Source: Dillenia suffruticosa
Taxonomy: Eukaryota > Streptophyta > Magnoliopsida > Dilleniales > Dilleniaceae
Assembly: GCA_033439265.1 (NCBI GenBank)
Contig: JAVTVX010000012.1
Location: 15,225,501-15,289,500 of the forward strand
Length of the DNA stretch: 64,000 bases
Direction: 5' to 3'
This document shows positions 45,991 through 58,279 of the stretch, piece after piece. The notes beneath the pieces are model-generated. The model searched no databases. It saw only the letters and a list, made by a program, of their open reading frames with translations, and had not been told where the DNA came from. The position numbers were made by a program, and so were the translations under genes. How positions within the stretch are numbered: position 1 is the first letter of the stretch; each line of letters starts with the position of its first letter.

Positions 45991-46559
45991 TATTTTTTTC
46001 AGAGGCAATTTTTCTTCCTCTAGGTGACTCAGACCATTCCCTATGTGTGATCTAGATTTAACAAAGAGATCAATGTAGGAGTGTTTGGTTTAATTTCTTT
46101 GAGTTTTAGATAGAACACCCTCGGTATCATGATATTGTATCGGAGACATGGGTAGAGGCCTGTGATGGCACATCCATGTATCTTTTATACGAGAGGCTTA
46201 AGGGTCTAAAGTTGATTCTGAGAAGCCGAATCAGGAGAATTATAGTGATTTTTCTTTATGAGTTCAGGAGACCCAAGAGAGGCTGATTTAGATTTAGCGA
46301 GAGATGATGTCTGGTAGAGATAGGTGTGACTTGGGGGGCAGAGAGGGCAGTCACATCTCGATGTTACATACTATTGGGTATGGAAGAAAGTATGCTACAA
46401 TAGAAAACAAGAGTCCAATGGCTTTAGGTGGGTGATCAAAATACAACTTTCTTTTTCAGTGTAGTCCGACAAAGACAAAACTGGAATGCTATTTGTTCTC
46501 TATCAGTGAGGATAGCATGTAGATTTCTGATCCAATTGATATTAGATGGTAGGCAATTA

Positions 46560-48232
46560 GTTATTTCAGGGGGTTGTTCTCAAGCTGTCCTAGAGTTGGT
46601 CAATTAGATCCTAGATTTGTCACTTCTTTGCTTCGAGTTTCGTTATTTGAGTCTCAAATCCACACTTTAGAGACTCCGATGACAAAGAAGATGAGGGAGG
46701 TTATATTCTCTTTAGGTAAGCATAAGGTTTCGAGTCTAGACGGGTATAGTATTGAGTTCCTCAATTCCAGCCGAGATATGTTAGGTCTGATGTTACTAGA
46801 GCTATATTGGATCTCTTTGCTCATAGGCATCTTCTTCGAGAGGTGAATAGCACCATCATTTCACTCATCCCAAAGAAGGATGACTCAACGTCACTTTCGG
46901 ATTTTTGGCTTATTTACGGTCTACAAATGCATTTCCAGGATTTTATAGATAGGGAAAATAGGGTACTCCTGAGTATCATTGATAGTCAGCAGTTTACTTT
47001 TGTGATGTGGTTGTAAGGCGGAGAAGAATTGGGGATAACATTTTGCTTGCCTATGAGATCCTTCATGGATATCACCTAAATCGTGGTTCGTCCAAATGTG
47101 CGAGGAGGGTGGATCTCATGAAAGCATATGGCTTGGTGGAGTAAGATTTCCTTAGAATGGTTCTAGAGTGTATTAGCTTTCCTACCTAACTGGTCGAGAG
47201 GATCATGTGTGTCTCAACAACTAGTTTTATGGTCTCAATTAACAGTGAGTTGACAGATTTCTTTTAGAGCTCCTAGGATCTTTGGCAGGGAGATACATTG
47301 TCTCACATGCTCTTCGTGATGGTCATGGAGGTTTTTTCAGCTTTGATGTGTAGGATCACCAAGGGGCCATGCTTTGAGTATCATTGGAGATGTTATGAGG
47401 TTAAACTGTCTCACCTCTATTTTGCAGATAATCTGATGATTTTCTTTTGGTGAACCTTGTCTTCGATTTAGAGTATTTTGGATGGCTTGAGTTAGTTTCG
47501 GATGTTATCTGGTTTGAGGATAAACTCGCGGAAGAGTGAGATCTTTTTTGGATTAGTGGATGAGGGGGTTAGAGAGGAGATTTTAAGGATTTCAGGATTT
47601 TGCCATGGGTTGTTCCCTATTAGGTATTTGGGAGTCCCTCTATCATCATTCATCACAGGACCATGGACTGTTTACAGTTGGTTCAGTGAATAACAACCCG
47701 GATCTATTACTGGACGAGCAGACACTTATCTTATGTAGGTCAGTTACCGCTGGTTAGCTCAGTTTGTTTTTCAATTCAGTCGTATTGGTTTTCTATTTTC
47801 TTCCTTCTAAGGGCTGTATGCAAGGAGATTGAACAGCTTATGTTTAGGATTTTATGGTCTGGTCCTTCTCTTGACCACATAAGGCTAATGTTACTTAGTC
47901 TCTTGTGTAACGAACAAGGGAGGAAGGGGCTTGGGCGAAAATCAGTGATGAATTGGAATAGAGTAGCTCAATTTAAACATATCTGGTAAATTATTTCAGA
48001 TTGGATGATAATATCTAGACCCACCGGGTGAGACTTTATCCATTGAGGGGTCATGACTTTTGGTACATTGAGTTCTAGACAAATGTTCATGGATTTGGAG
48101 GGAACTACTATCTTTACGACATCTAGTTTGGGATCTAGTGGTGTGAAGCATGGGAGATGGTAGCCATATATCATTCTGGTATGATGATTGGTTCCCTGTT
48201 GGCCCCTTAATAGAGATCTTTGAGAGATAAAC
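46560..48232 (+). pseudogene. LINE ORF2 reverse transcriptase remnant
   Basis: The N-terminal RT motif appears as KKMREVIFSLGKHKVSSLDGYSIEF (46680-46770 region), followed by ISLIPKKDD (about 46858-46885), SLLFFRSS-type decay, and the catalytic motif at 47421-47432, which reads FADN where FADD is needed. Then GLRINSRKSEIFFG and FPIRYLGVPLSS (47502-47650) follow. Loss of one catalytic aspartate and several frameshifts make it inactive. The frame is cut by the solo LTR. Confidence 0.87.
48228..48232 (+). repeat. Target site duplication, left copy (TAAAC)
   Basis: TAAAC immediately before the LTR start TGTAACAC; repeated exactly at 51240-51244. Confidence 0.92.
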
Positions 48233-51200
48233 TGTAACACTGATTTTCAGTAACTATGTATCATGTACTATTTCTCATGATTCTATATATATTAACATCA
48301 TTTTGGAACATCTAAATGAAATTTTAATTATCTATTTATTTATTTTGAGATTTCGTCTCAAAATTCGCTAAAAACGAAAATTTGTTGGTAAGTCAAAAAC
48401 TTTCTCGGCAAACGCTGGTAAGGCCTAAAGAAGTAAAAAATAGCTAAAAAAATGTCTATACACTTAAATACAGATATTTAAATGAAAATTCACATTTTTA
48501 AGAAATTTCGAACAAAATTTCATAGGGATCAAAATTGTAAATTATTAAAAGTTAGAGTTCTAAATACAATTAAAAAAAATTAAGGGATTAAGTTGTAAAC
48601 CACTTAAAAGTAGACAATTGGAGCCAAATGATTGGTCAAGAGAGCAACAAGGTTGGTTAGTGGCCACATAAGATTGTTCCACATTCAAGAAAGCTTATTG
48701 GATGGAAACTGATACATGAAATTTAATAAGAATAGATTGTGCTAGCTTGTGACACCTCTCTCCTTAAATGGACATCCAATAAGACACCTAATGGAGTGCA
48801 TGGAGCTTATTTGAATTAACAATTGCATAGTTTAAGTGTTAAGACAAGTGGAAGGTTGAGACGATGTATGGAATAATCCAATGGACAAGGATATTTTGTA
48901 GATTTACAAAAGAACTTGCTTAGGAAAAGAATTGGCTCAATTTTTTCATTCAAACCCCCTTGTACAAAATATGTAGACTCCATATCCATTTTGAGTTTAA
49001 CTATGGAGCCAAAAAGATAGAACATTTTTTGGAATTCTTGAATTTGAATTAAAAGTATAGAATTATTGTATAGAAATTCATATTTATCGTGATTTGATTT
49101 TGCTAAGATGATAAAAAAGATTTCAAGCATTCAAAGGGAGTGCTAGTGTTTATTGTTAACAAGAGATCTTATAAAAGAGATAACATATCTTAACTCATAT
49201 AAAAATTTGATTACTTGATGAGTAGTTTCAATGGTATCTATACTAACATGCTAGATATTGATTTATAAATTGAGTCTTGTATAGTATTCTTAGAATATCT
49301 TATTTTATAGAAATTAAAAATATAATCCATTTATTTCTCTATAAACTAGACTTTCTAAGTTTTAAAATGGTATATTATATGAAATATTTAATAAAGGAAT
49401 CAATTGTTGGTGATTTTTTGAAGTTTAGCATATTTCACCAACTTTGTTTCATATTCTGTGTACGATCAGTATATTGTGTAAATGTTTTAGGTATCTTCTG
49501 TACCAAATTTGGAGAAACTTTAAACATGAAAGTTTTAGTTCTTTGTCTTATCTTTAATTTGATATAAAGATCAATTAATTGGAGTTGCATGAAGAAAGTT
49601 ATGGTATTTTTACTAAAACTGTACAGAAGTAGTTTTAAAACTGAAATTGAGATGAAAATGGAATTTTATAAAATTATACATTTAAAATCTGATGATGGTA
49701 TAAACTAGAAAGTTTTCGATCTATGTCTTATCTTCAATTTGAGATATGAATCACTTAAATTGGAGAAATACACAGGGAGATATGGAAATTCTCCCAAAAC
49801 TGTGCAAATTTGATTTTAGGAACTTAGACTGAAAAAGCTATAAAAAATTTGTGTGATCAGAATTTGAAGTTGGTCTGAACATAAACGTTGGAGATATATG
49901 TCTTAGATTTAAGCAAAAATTTGAATCATTTGAATCCGATCAAGATTTTAGAAAATATAATGATTTTACTAAATCTGCACGTGATAGATTTTGTAAGAAT
50001 TTTTATCTAAATATGGAATTTGATATTTAACCTTATGAAAGAGAACATTTCTATATGCATCTTGTAATCCGACAATATGATATTATCGAAATAATTGAAT
50101 TGATGAATGATACATATTGTTTAACTTAGGTGTAGGGTTATGTTTCTGTACGATAGGTGACTCGTTCGAGAAACTAGGATAGTTAGGGGTGGTGGCGTAC
50201 CCTCCCCAGTTGAGGTGAGTGGAACGAACTATTTTTTATTTTAAGTGAAAAATAGTTTGATTATGATTTTATAAATAAATTTTGAAATGTGATTTAAAAA
50301 TATTTTAATACTTGTTGCATGTTTTGAAATGATGATATTTTATGAAAATTTGCATCCCGATATTATGATGATTGATAGTACCATATTTTTCTTTTACAAA
50401 TAAAGATTTATGAATGATAACATGTGGCACATGTGTATGATTATGGGATGGTGCATAGTGGCTATAGTGCACTCCCTACTACGGTATTGAGCGTTTACCC
50501 GGCGGGGTGATATGGTGGGGTAACAAGAGAGTAGGGGTTTGAGCCCCCTAACTCTGCTAACTGATCTAATAGACGAGCACTCGTGAGGACCGTGTCAATA
50601 TTAAGGGAAGGGGTTAAAAGAAAAGTATATGTGTTCATTTTTATGATATTGTGATGAATTTTACTTTAATTAAACCAAACTATGTGTAAAATGTGTTTTA
50701 TTACCGATTGATACCCCATGATATATGATTATGATAAGAATGCATATTATTTTGAATGATACAATATGTTGTAAATAAATATAAATTTGAAAACGACTAT
50801 TTGACTTGTCACTCTAAAAAATTCATTTATTGTCATTACATAGTTTTTGCACTTCACTCACTGAGTATATGGATTTTACTCACCCCCTTCATATTTAAAA
50901 TTTTCAGCTTATAGTGTACTTGATTTATTTTGGGGTACTGATTTACGAGTTTTACTGAGAGATACTACTGGATAAATATTCATGCCCATCTTTGTTTATG
51001 ATTAGACCGTGCATATAAATATTATATGTAAATTGGAGGTAAATGTTTTAAAGAAAGTTTTTAAAAATTTTCTTCTTCAAATCTTCCACTGTATGATTGA
51101 TTTAGGATATTAAGTAAGGTCTTAATATTGGTTAAGTACTTAGCCTTGCGTTACCTTGATGTGCGAGTAGGGTATACCCATGCCTCAAGAAGTCGCGGCG

Positions 51201-51239
51201 GTCTGTTTGCGTGCTCGACCTGCGGGTCGGGGCGTGACA
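48233..51239 (+). repeat. Solo LTR of a Tekay-like gypsy element
   Basis: The sequence starts TGTAACACTG and ends GGTCGGGGCGTGACA, as does the LTR at 772-3734, and is 3007 bases long. It is flanked by perfect TAAAC repeats and sits between two halves of one LINE. There is no PBS, gag or pol next to it. That is the signature of an element reduced by recombination between its two LTRs. An ACTCACTGAGTAT motif lies near 50857-50870. Short open frames within have no known domains. Confidence 0.93.
49500..49990 (+). repeat. Diverged ~180-bp direct repeats inside the LTR
   Basis: The motif GTCTTATCTTTAATTTGA, followed by AATTGGAG and an ACTAAAACTGTAC-type word, recurs with starts near 49526, 49709 and 49885, about 176-183 bases apart. 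Similar words (GAGATAAGAATCACCTTAAT, AATTGGAGTTGTG) recur in the LTR at 54295-58272 near 55990-56230. Confidence 0.7.
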
Positions 51240-51244
51240 TAAAC
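51240..51244 (+). repeat. Target site duplication, right copy (TAAAC)
   Basis: TAAAC immediately after the LTR end GTGACA; identical to 48228-48232. Confidence 0.92.
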
Positions 51245-51970
51245 CATGGAAAGGTCAAGTTTCACTATTGAGTATTTTGTTCTGGATATATTTTCCAGCA
51301 CCTTATAGACAGAGTATCCGAGGCACTAAGTAGTGAACCTCGATACTGTTACGAGCTTTCTTTGACTGAATCCAGGAGGTTATTCTGGAATCTCATTGCC
51401 TGACTACTACTAGTTTTGATAGGCCTATGCGGATGATTAATGCTAGTGAGGAGTTTTTTATTGCATTAGCTTGGACAAATGTTCTCATCAACAAGTTCTA
51501 TAGGTGGATTTGGCATGGTTTCTGGGAGCGTTTTCTCGATTTGCTTTTGTTATGTGGATAGTCTTTATGAAGCGGTTTTAGACACGTGATTTTCCATTCA
51601 GAATTGGGTTTTCGATTTCATCAACATGCCATCTCCGTACTAATCAGAGAGAGTCCCTTAATCATCTTTTCTTTAGATGCTCCTTCTTGAGGAAGGTTTG
51701 GAGATTGATGATGGCGAATAATATTCCTCTGACCTTTCTTATCTCTTAATCAGGTATTCGAAAGCCCTTCTGACTAGACATTTGCTTCGGTGGAATTGGG
51801 TCTTCAAATGCCTTGTCAATGCTTGTATTTATTATATATAGATAGAAAGAAATAAGAGAAGGATTAGTGAGCAGCAGCTATCACTGCAAGTCATTGTGAC
51901 ATTTGCAATGTAGTCCTGCAATCAGTTGAGAGTGGGACTTAGAGGATTTAGATCATTTGTATAGATTTTT
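51245..51970 (+). pseudogene. LINE ORF2 C-terminal (zf-RVT) remnant
   Basis: Continuation of the LINE after the LTR insertion. In broken frames the sequence reads NHLFFRCSFLRKVWRLMM near 51660-51715 and FIIYR.KEIREG near 51830-51865, which match the C-terminal zinc-finger-like region and the YYIWRERNRR-type motif of plant LINEs. It is followed by the LINE 3' UTR and TA tail. Confidence 0.78.
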
Positions 51971-52459
51971 TATAATGGTCTATTGATTTTTTTTAGTGTT
52001 TTAGGACATATCCGATATCTGTGTAATCTTATTCATTTTGATATATATATATATATATATATATACATTCTTTTGTATCAAAAACAAAATTCTTATTTCC
52101 TTTTTCTTTTTTGGCCTCTGTTGCCACATTTAATTTGTTTCTTCTTTTGCTTTCTTTAGTTAAAATATAAAATAATATGAATATGAAAAATAGATAAATA
52201 TGTTTGTAATACCATCTTAGAAAATATTGGACGCAATATAATAACATTAAACCCTAATACACCATTATTTTATTGAATTATTATAATAAATTGGGTTTAT
52301 ATAAAAAACTCATTATCACAATTAGAGAAATAGTTATTACAAATATAAAAATATAGTGTAGTGAAAATAATTGATTTAATTTTGATATATAATATATTTT
52401 ATAATATACCTCCTCAAACTAAATGTGGTATAGTGAAAACCATTTGACTTTGAAAGATA

Positions 52460-52935
52460 AATATAGATTAAAGACCTAAAATCCTATAGGTGTATGCTAA
52501 TGTGGTTGAAAATTTGTTTTTGCAAACCCGAAAAATAGCCTTTAAAAAAAAAAAAAATTGGACTAAAGATCTTCTAGAGGTGCTTATGACGCGTGAGTGA
52601 TTGTTTTGAACTACAACTGTAACTCGTATTGATGATCAATTTTTTTCCAGAATGGACTAGAATCTTATGAAGGTACATGTGGGTACATATTGAAAAGCAA
52701 ACTTTTTCCAGAATGGATTAGAAATTTTCTGAAGGTGCATGTAGGTGCATATAGAAGAGTAGTTTTTCTGGAATACATCAGAAATCTTTCTGAAGGTACG
52801 TATGGACGCGTATTAAAGAGCATCTTTTTCCAGAATGGGCTAGGGATATTCTGAAAGCGCGTTTAAGTGCATATTGAAAAGTAACTTTTCATAATGGAAC
52901 ACGAATCTTATAGAGGCATATGTAGGTGCATAGAA
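52460..52935. repeat. Degenerate ~61-bp tandem array forming the element's interior
   Basis: The consensus CTTTTTCCAGAATGGACTAG and TCTTCTGAAGGTGCATGTAG recurs with unit starts near 52641, 52702, 52763, 52824 and 52885, 61 bases apart; two older units precede it. It fills nearly all the space between the two terminal repeats. Confidence 0.8.
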
Positions 52936-53233
52936 AACTCTTTTTGTAAAGGAGCTCTGATATCAAGTTAAAATATAAAATAATATGAATGTAAAGATAA
53001 ATGAATATGGTTGTAATGCCATATTAGAGAATATTAAAAACAATATAATAATATTATGCAATCATGGAACACGAATCTTATAGAGGCATATGTAGGTGCA
53101 TAGAAAACTCTTTTTGTAAAGGAGCTCTGATATCAAGTTAAAATATAAAATAATATGAATGTAAAGATAAATGAATATGGTTGTAATGCCATATTAGAGA
53201 ATATTAAAAACAATATAATAATATTATGCAATC
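52894..53233. repeat. Exact 170-bp tandem duplication
   Basis: Bases 52894-53063 and 53064-53233 are identical in my line-by-line reading. The unit covers the last array unit, the PBS and the first ~97 bases of the LTR, so the PBS is present twice (52954-52965 and 53124-53135). Confidence 0.92.
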
Positions 53234-53287
53234 ATGTGATGAGTGTCAAGAGAAAAATTCTTTCATCTTTTACCCAAAAAAAAAAAA
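53227..53287 (+). mobile_element. Tiny poly(A) retroposon insertion
   Basis: About 49 bases ending in TCTTTTACCC and a run of A are bounded by the exact 13-base repeat TATAATAATATTA at 53214-53226 and 53288-53300. The other LTR copy (52157-52408) lacks it. This fits a 5'-truncated SINE or LINE tail; the AT-rich repeat word weakens the case. Confidence 0.5.
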
Positions 53288-53487
53288 TATAATAATATTA
53301 AACCATAATACTCAATTATTTATTGAATTATTTCAATAAACTGATTTTATATAAAAAGCTCATTATTATAAATATAAAAATTATTATTACAAATACAAAA
53401 TATAAAAATAATTAAAATCAAATGTATATCAAAATGAAATCAATAATTAATTTGATTTTGATATATAATATATTTCTTAATATTCTT

Positions 53488-54294
53488 ACTCCAAATCCTT
53501 ATGAACTGCTCCTTGATCTTGCAACAGAGGGAACAATATATAATGCATATATATATATATATATATGGAGGAAAATGATATTAAATAGTTGAAAAAATCT
53601 CACGCAAAAATGTTGGAAAATATATGAAAACATGAAATGTCACAAATCCGATGAATAAAGTATTGGTTCTTATACAACCAAAAATGGGGGTTGAATTGGT
53701 CGACTTCAATTGTAGATTTTATTTCACTTAAAATTTAGCTTAAAACCTGATGCAAAACTAGATGGGAACATGCAAATACAAGTATATTAAAATGCATAAA
53801 AATAAAGAGAAAGGATAGAGAGATCAAGCCTGGTTTATAGTGGTTCGGTCTCATACCTACGTCCACTCTTCCAGCTCAGCAAGCTAGGGTCCAGCGATAG
53901 CTAGTTTTCACTACGTGATGAGAGTTACAAACACATGTACATGGCTTCAATATTGACAATCTGCATATTTTTTCTTGAAGATATCTTAGTCCAATATCTA
54001 TCTAAATTTAACTCTCTCACACCTAGTCTATCAACCTAAGAGAATGTTCCCAACACTCCCCTTAGACTTGTGAGACTATACAAATACAAAATCAGAAAAT
54101 ACAAAATAAAATCAACTCAGTTGGCAGTAGAAAAATACAGTAGAAAAATAATCGAGTAGAGGTTTTTAGGGTTTGTTTTCTCTTAACCCAAAACCTAAAA
54201 ATATTCTGTAAAAACTTCTGAATAGGGACAGAATATTGCTCTTCAATGTTCAATTCGAGTTCTTCTCAAAATTAGTTTGTTTCGAAATGATATA
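53488..54294. other. Unassigned repeat-like sequence
   Basis: Includes an (AT)n run near 53548-53567 and, near 53840-53900, GGTTTATAGTGGTTCGGTC followed by CCTACGTCCACTC, a word combination familiar from dispersed plant repeats. I cannot name the class. No coding sequence seen. Confidence 0.35.
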
Positions 54295-57200
54295 TGTAAC
54301 ACCGACACTCGGTGTATTGTATATTGTACTTTTCATTATTCCATATATGATATGTTTTCATTTTTATATAGAGAAAAGTCTCTCAGAAATTTTTTTCGAA
54401 TGATATTGCTCTTGAAAATTTTTTGCGAAATTGTCGGGAGCTAAAAAAATTTTCCCCTCTGTGCTATTTTAAAATCTATGCGTGCAATCTCGACCCCGAT
54501 GAAATTACACGTGCTAAATTAACTTAAAAAGTTAAGGGGACTCGAATTTGGGTAACTCTTTATTGTTTGTAAAGAAACGTTTGATACTTAATTGCCGGAG
54601 ATGAAAATTTGTCATCATCGAGTCAAATTTAATTTTACCCACGCAAAACTGCTAAAATTTCGTCAGAAAGTCTAAATTAGGCTAAATTAACATTTTAACA
54701 AGTTAAAACATAATTTCCGAAAATTTGGTAAAATTCACTCAAAATGTAAGGAAATTGACCTAACCATGTCAAAATAAAATCCACGCGTACAAATTTGATA
54801 CCATCAGATTTACACGTGTAAAAATTCACCCTAGAAGTCAAGGGTCAAGAAATTTTGGCAGAAAATGCAAGGCGGAAAATAAAATTGTTCTAAAAATCTT
54901 AATGCGTTTAAGAGTGATTTGGAAGGTCAAATGACTTCATCTACGTGTGAGACCAACTCTATTGGATTCAGTGCGAAAAAAATTGAACCAAATGGGTAAA
55001 TTTGAATTTCTCAGATTTTGGGTCGAATATCGACCCCGCCGTGCATTACGTGAAAATCGAGATAGAAAATTTTACGCAAATCTAGAAAGTGCCTTATATA
55101 CATATTTGAAAAAGGGGTTGGAGACAATTAATGACCATGGGAAGTGTGCTCATAAGGTGGATGACCAAGATTTGATTGAAAAGTCAAAAAACAAATGTGA
55201 GCCTTAGATTTGAGTGATAGTTGGTTGACATTTATTGACAAATAGTGGAGATTAACCTTGGTTACACCTTGAGGAAACTATGGTTAAGCAATTGCACACA
55301 AAAAGCCAACACTTGCTCTATTCTCTCCATTTGGAACCGTGAAGCCCTAGAAGAGAAGAACACACAAACTCTATTTCTTCTTCCTCCTCATAGCCGTGGA
55401 CTGCCAAGGTAAGATCTCCAAATCTTCCTACATACTACTCAATTTCTTTTACATAGATCCCTTCTATACATCTTTAACACCAACATATCCAAAAATCAAG
55501 GCCAAATGAGAAGGATTGCTTGGGGAAATCCAAGGAGGGAGCTAAGAGTTTAAGACCAAAATTCTATGTTTTGCTTCAAACCCAACTGTCCATCTTCAGG
55601 TATAGCATATCTTAATTTGGGACCAAAATTAGGTGGTTTGGTTAGGGAACGAGGGCTTGCCAAAGTTTGAAATCAAGGAGGAAAACAGAAATTCTGAAAT
55701 CTGAATTCTCTGACCTGGTTGTAGTGTTTTGGATATAGAATTTTCTGCACAAAGGCAAATTGAGTCAAATTTTTACACATGAAACTAAACCTTCAGAGCT
55801 TTAAAATGCAGTATCATTTGTCACATTATGAATTAAATTGGATTTATTATGATTTTTCAAAATTAGGTGTTCTACAAAATCATATTCTGTTCTATTCTGT
55901 TCTGCTATGAACGTTGCCCTGCTTTAGAGGTGCTTTCTAGTCTGAATTAGCTTGAGCCCTAGTTATGACATTTGTAGCTTTAGGTCTTATCTTTCTAATG
56001 AGATAAGAATCACCTTAATCTGGCTCTTATATCAAAAGTTATGACAATCCTCCTAAAACTATACAAATTTTCACTCTGTTTTAGGTCCCAGATCAACCGC
56101 CTTTTTTGTGACCTATTTTGACCCTTTTTGGGACTGAATTAAAAACGACTCTCAACGTAAAAGTTGTAGGTCTATGTCGGATCGATAACATATCCAAAAT
56201 TCATTTGAATTGGAGTTGTGTGCAAGGAGTTATTGCATTTTTACTACGACAGGACAAAATAGACGTTTGGAACAGAATTGAGACAGATTGGTTTTTTTTG
56301 AAATTCTGCGATTAGAATATGAAGAAACGTTCAAAATGAACGTTGTAGTGCTGTCTCTTAGCTTTAAAATGAGATAGGAAACATGTGATTCGGAATTGTG
56401 TAGTAGACGTTATGACCATTTTTCCATAACTGTGCAAAGGTGCTTATGTGCAGAAACCATGAATAATGAACTATAAGCACGTGTTGTGTTGGGGTAATGA
56501 AATGTGTACTAATTGAATGAATTATAAAAAATATATAATAAGAATAACAGAAAAAGGGATAGAGTATGCCTTAGGATACCCTAACATTGATCTTAAAGGA
56601 AAGAATTACGAGAATACAACTTAACCTTGTAAGTTCAAATCATGATACAAATCCTCATATATGCATTGTGTTGCTATTGTAGGCACATGGGCGATGACCA
56701 AACTAGAGGAAACACTTTCGACACTTGTGGTACTTGGTAAGGAGTGACTGACCCTCCCATATACAGTGAGTGAGACTCTAATCTCATGCATGAAAAGTGA
56801 AACTTGATTTTTGTCGTATTTTCAACAAAACATATTTTTGATATGTATGACTCGTCATGTGCCACTAGATTTTGAATTTGTTTTGTGACCATTGGAGTGT
56901 CGTGAACTCATGGTTTTTATGAATATGCATCCATAAATTTGATTCAATTGAAATGGTGCCATATTTTATGATTTTCACAAGTTAAATTTCATATGACCCA
57001 ATATGGCACATTTATTAAGCAATATGGTTTGTATATCACTGATTTGGAGCCGTGGGATGACTACTATGATATGATTTCGTCTCGAGAGGACGACCGTAGC
57101 TTCGGGGGACGTTTGTTATGACGCCAAGTTTGCGTCTGGGTACACTTCGCGCGGAGATACCTGCAAATGTTCTGTATATGGGTATAGGTGCGGCCGGTTG

Positions 57201-58272
57201 AACCCGCAAGGGGGAGGACATGTGTGATGCCACTGTCTAGCACCGGACAGGGTCCTATACATGATCTGATCTCTGTATAAGCTAGTCTCGATGAAGCTCA
57301 TGGCCAACGTCGGGATAGAGAACAATTTTGGAACATTTATGCATAATAAACCCCCAATGCGCATGTCATTGGTCACAGTCGACCTTTGCTAGGATCATAT
57401 TCGGTTTGCTCAAAAAATACTTGATTTTAAAGGGATGCATATATGTATGATACCGTGGAATGGATTAAATGATTTCAATTTTACTGAACATACCATGTTT
57501 TACTGCGAAATGTGAATTATTGTTTACGAATAATCATGTTTGATACTCCAATGGCTCATACACACTATTTATACTTGATATTGATCCCCTTACTCACTGA
57601 GTATCTCCCTTGATACTCATCACTCTCCTTTCCTTTCTCAAACAGGGTTACTTTGATAAAGTAATGCGTCAGGTTCTAGACGTCTTTTGTCGCGTATTTG
57701 TGGAGTTACATATTTACTACGGTGAGAATTGAATTTATTTGAAATATGAGACCCGTATTGTATATCGATCCTGTGATGTCTTGGTTTTGAGATACGTAGA
57801 TGGCCATATACATTTTATGGGATGACTGTATAGATTATTAATATTTATTTGTGAAATTCTCATATTAGTTCACTACTCCTGCATTAAGACACTTGAAAGC
57901 ATTTAAATTTTTAACTTAGAAATTTGTTATATACATGCATAAAATTTTAGGCCTGCTCGGTGTGGCAGCTACTCATGCCCTTGTTGGGTATGACAGTAGA
58001 GGTCTGTAGTTAGGACTGCTAGTAGTTGTGATAGTCTTGCATTGTCCTAGTTTATATGGTACAGATTGATTGGTATGATATGAATGTGGTTGATTGTTAT
58101 AAGGTCGGGTTGGCCTATTTATTCTTGTGGCAAGATGATCATTCAATATACATGTTGATTTATATATGGGAGACCTTCGAAATATGGAGAGATTCTATCC
58201 GATTTTCTAGAAAATTAAGCCGGCATCCAGGGCAACGGGCGGCTGCTCATGACCCCGGTTTGGGGCGTAATA
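54295..58272 (+). repeat. 5' LTR, about 4.0 kb
   Basis: Starts TGTAACACCGACACTC after ATATA and ends GGGGCGTAATA, a mutated form of the GGGGCGTGACA end seen in the two other LTRs. Its length is longer than the other two (about 3.0 kb). A stretch at 54815-55500 is repeated at 63319-64000. Near 57590 is CTTACTCACTGAGTATC, shared by all three LTRs. Open frames inside (for example 54947-55207) show no domain. Confidence 0.85.
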
Positions 58273-58279
58273 GTTCTAT

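Larger units (their letters stand above)
43860..52066 (+). mobile_element. L1-type LINE, split by a solo LTR
   Basis: Plus-strand non-LTR retrotransposon: ORF1 (from about 43870), ORF2 endonuclease (about 45370-45990), reverse transcriptase (about 46560-47700) and zf-RVT/C-terminal part, interrupted at 48233 by a 3007-base LTR and resuming at 51245. Without that insertion it is about 5.2 kb, a normal length. It ends in TGTAATCTTATTCATTTTG and a TA repeat (52040-52064), a typical plant LINE 3' end. Stops and frameshifts show it is dead. Confidence 0.88.
52157..53482 (-). mobile_element. TRIM-like miniature LTR element (non-autonomous)
   Basis: Two similar AT-rich direct repeats (52157-52408 and 52967-53482, the latter enlarged by a duplication and an insertion) flank about 550 bases with no coding capacity. 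On the minus strand a tRNA-iMet-type PBS (52954-52965) follows the 5' repeat and a purine tract AGTTTGAGGAGG (52409-52420) precedes the 3' repeat. That is the structure of a terminal-repeat retrotransposon in miniature, or of another deletion-derivative of a copia element. The ends are approximate; a possible TTCTT duplication lies at 52152-52156 and 53483-53487. Confidence 0.65.

Noticed and set aside
54947..55207. 86-codon open frame
   Set aside because: It is inside the 5' LTR; the repeated copy near 63480-63710 is not kept open, so there is no sign of coding constraint.
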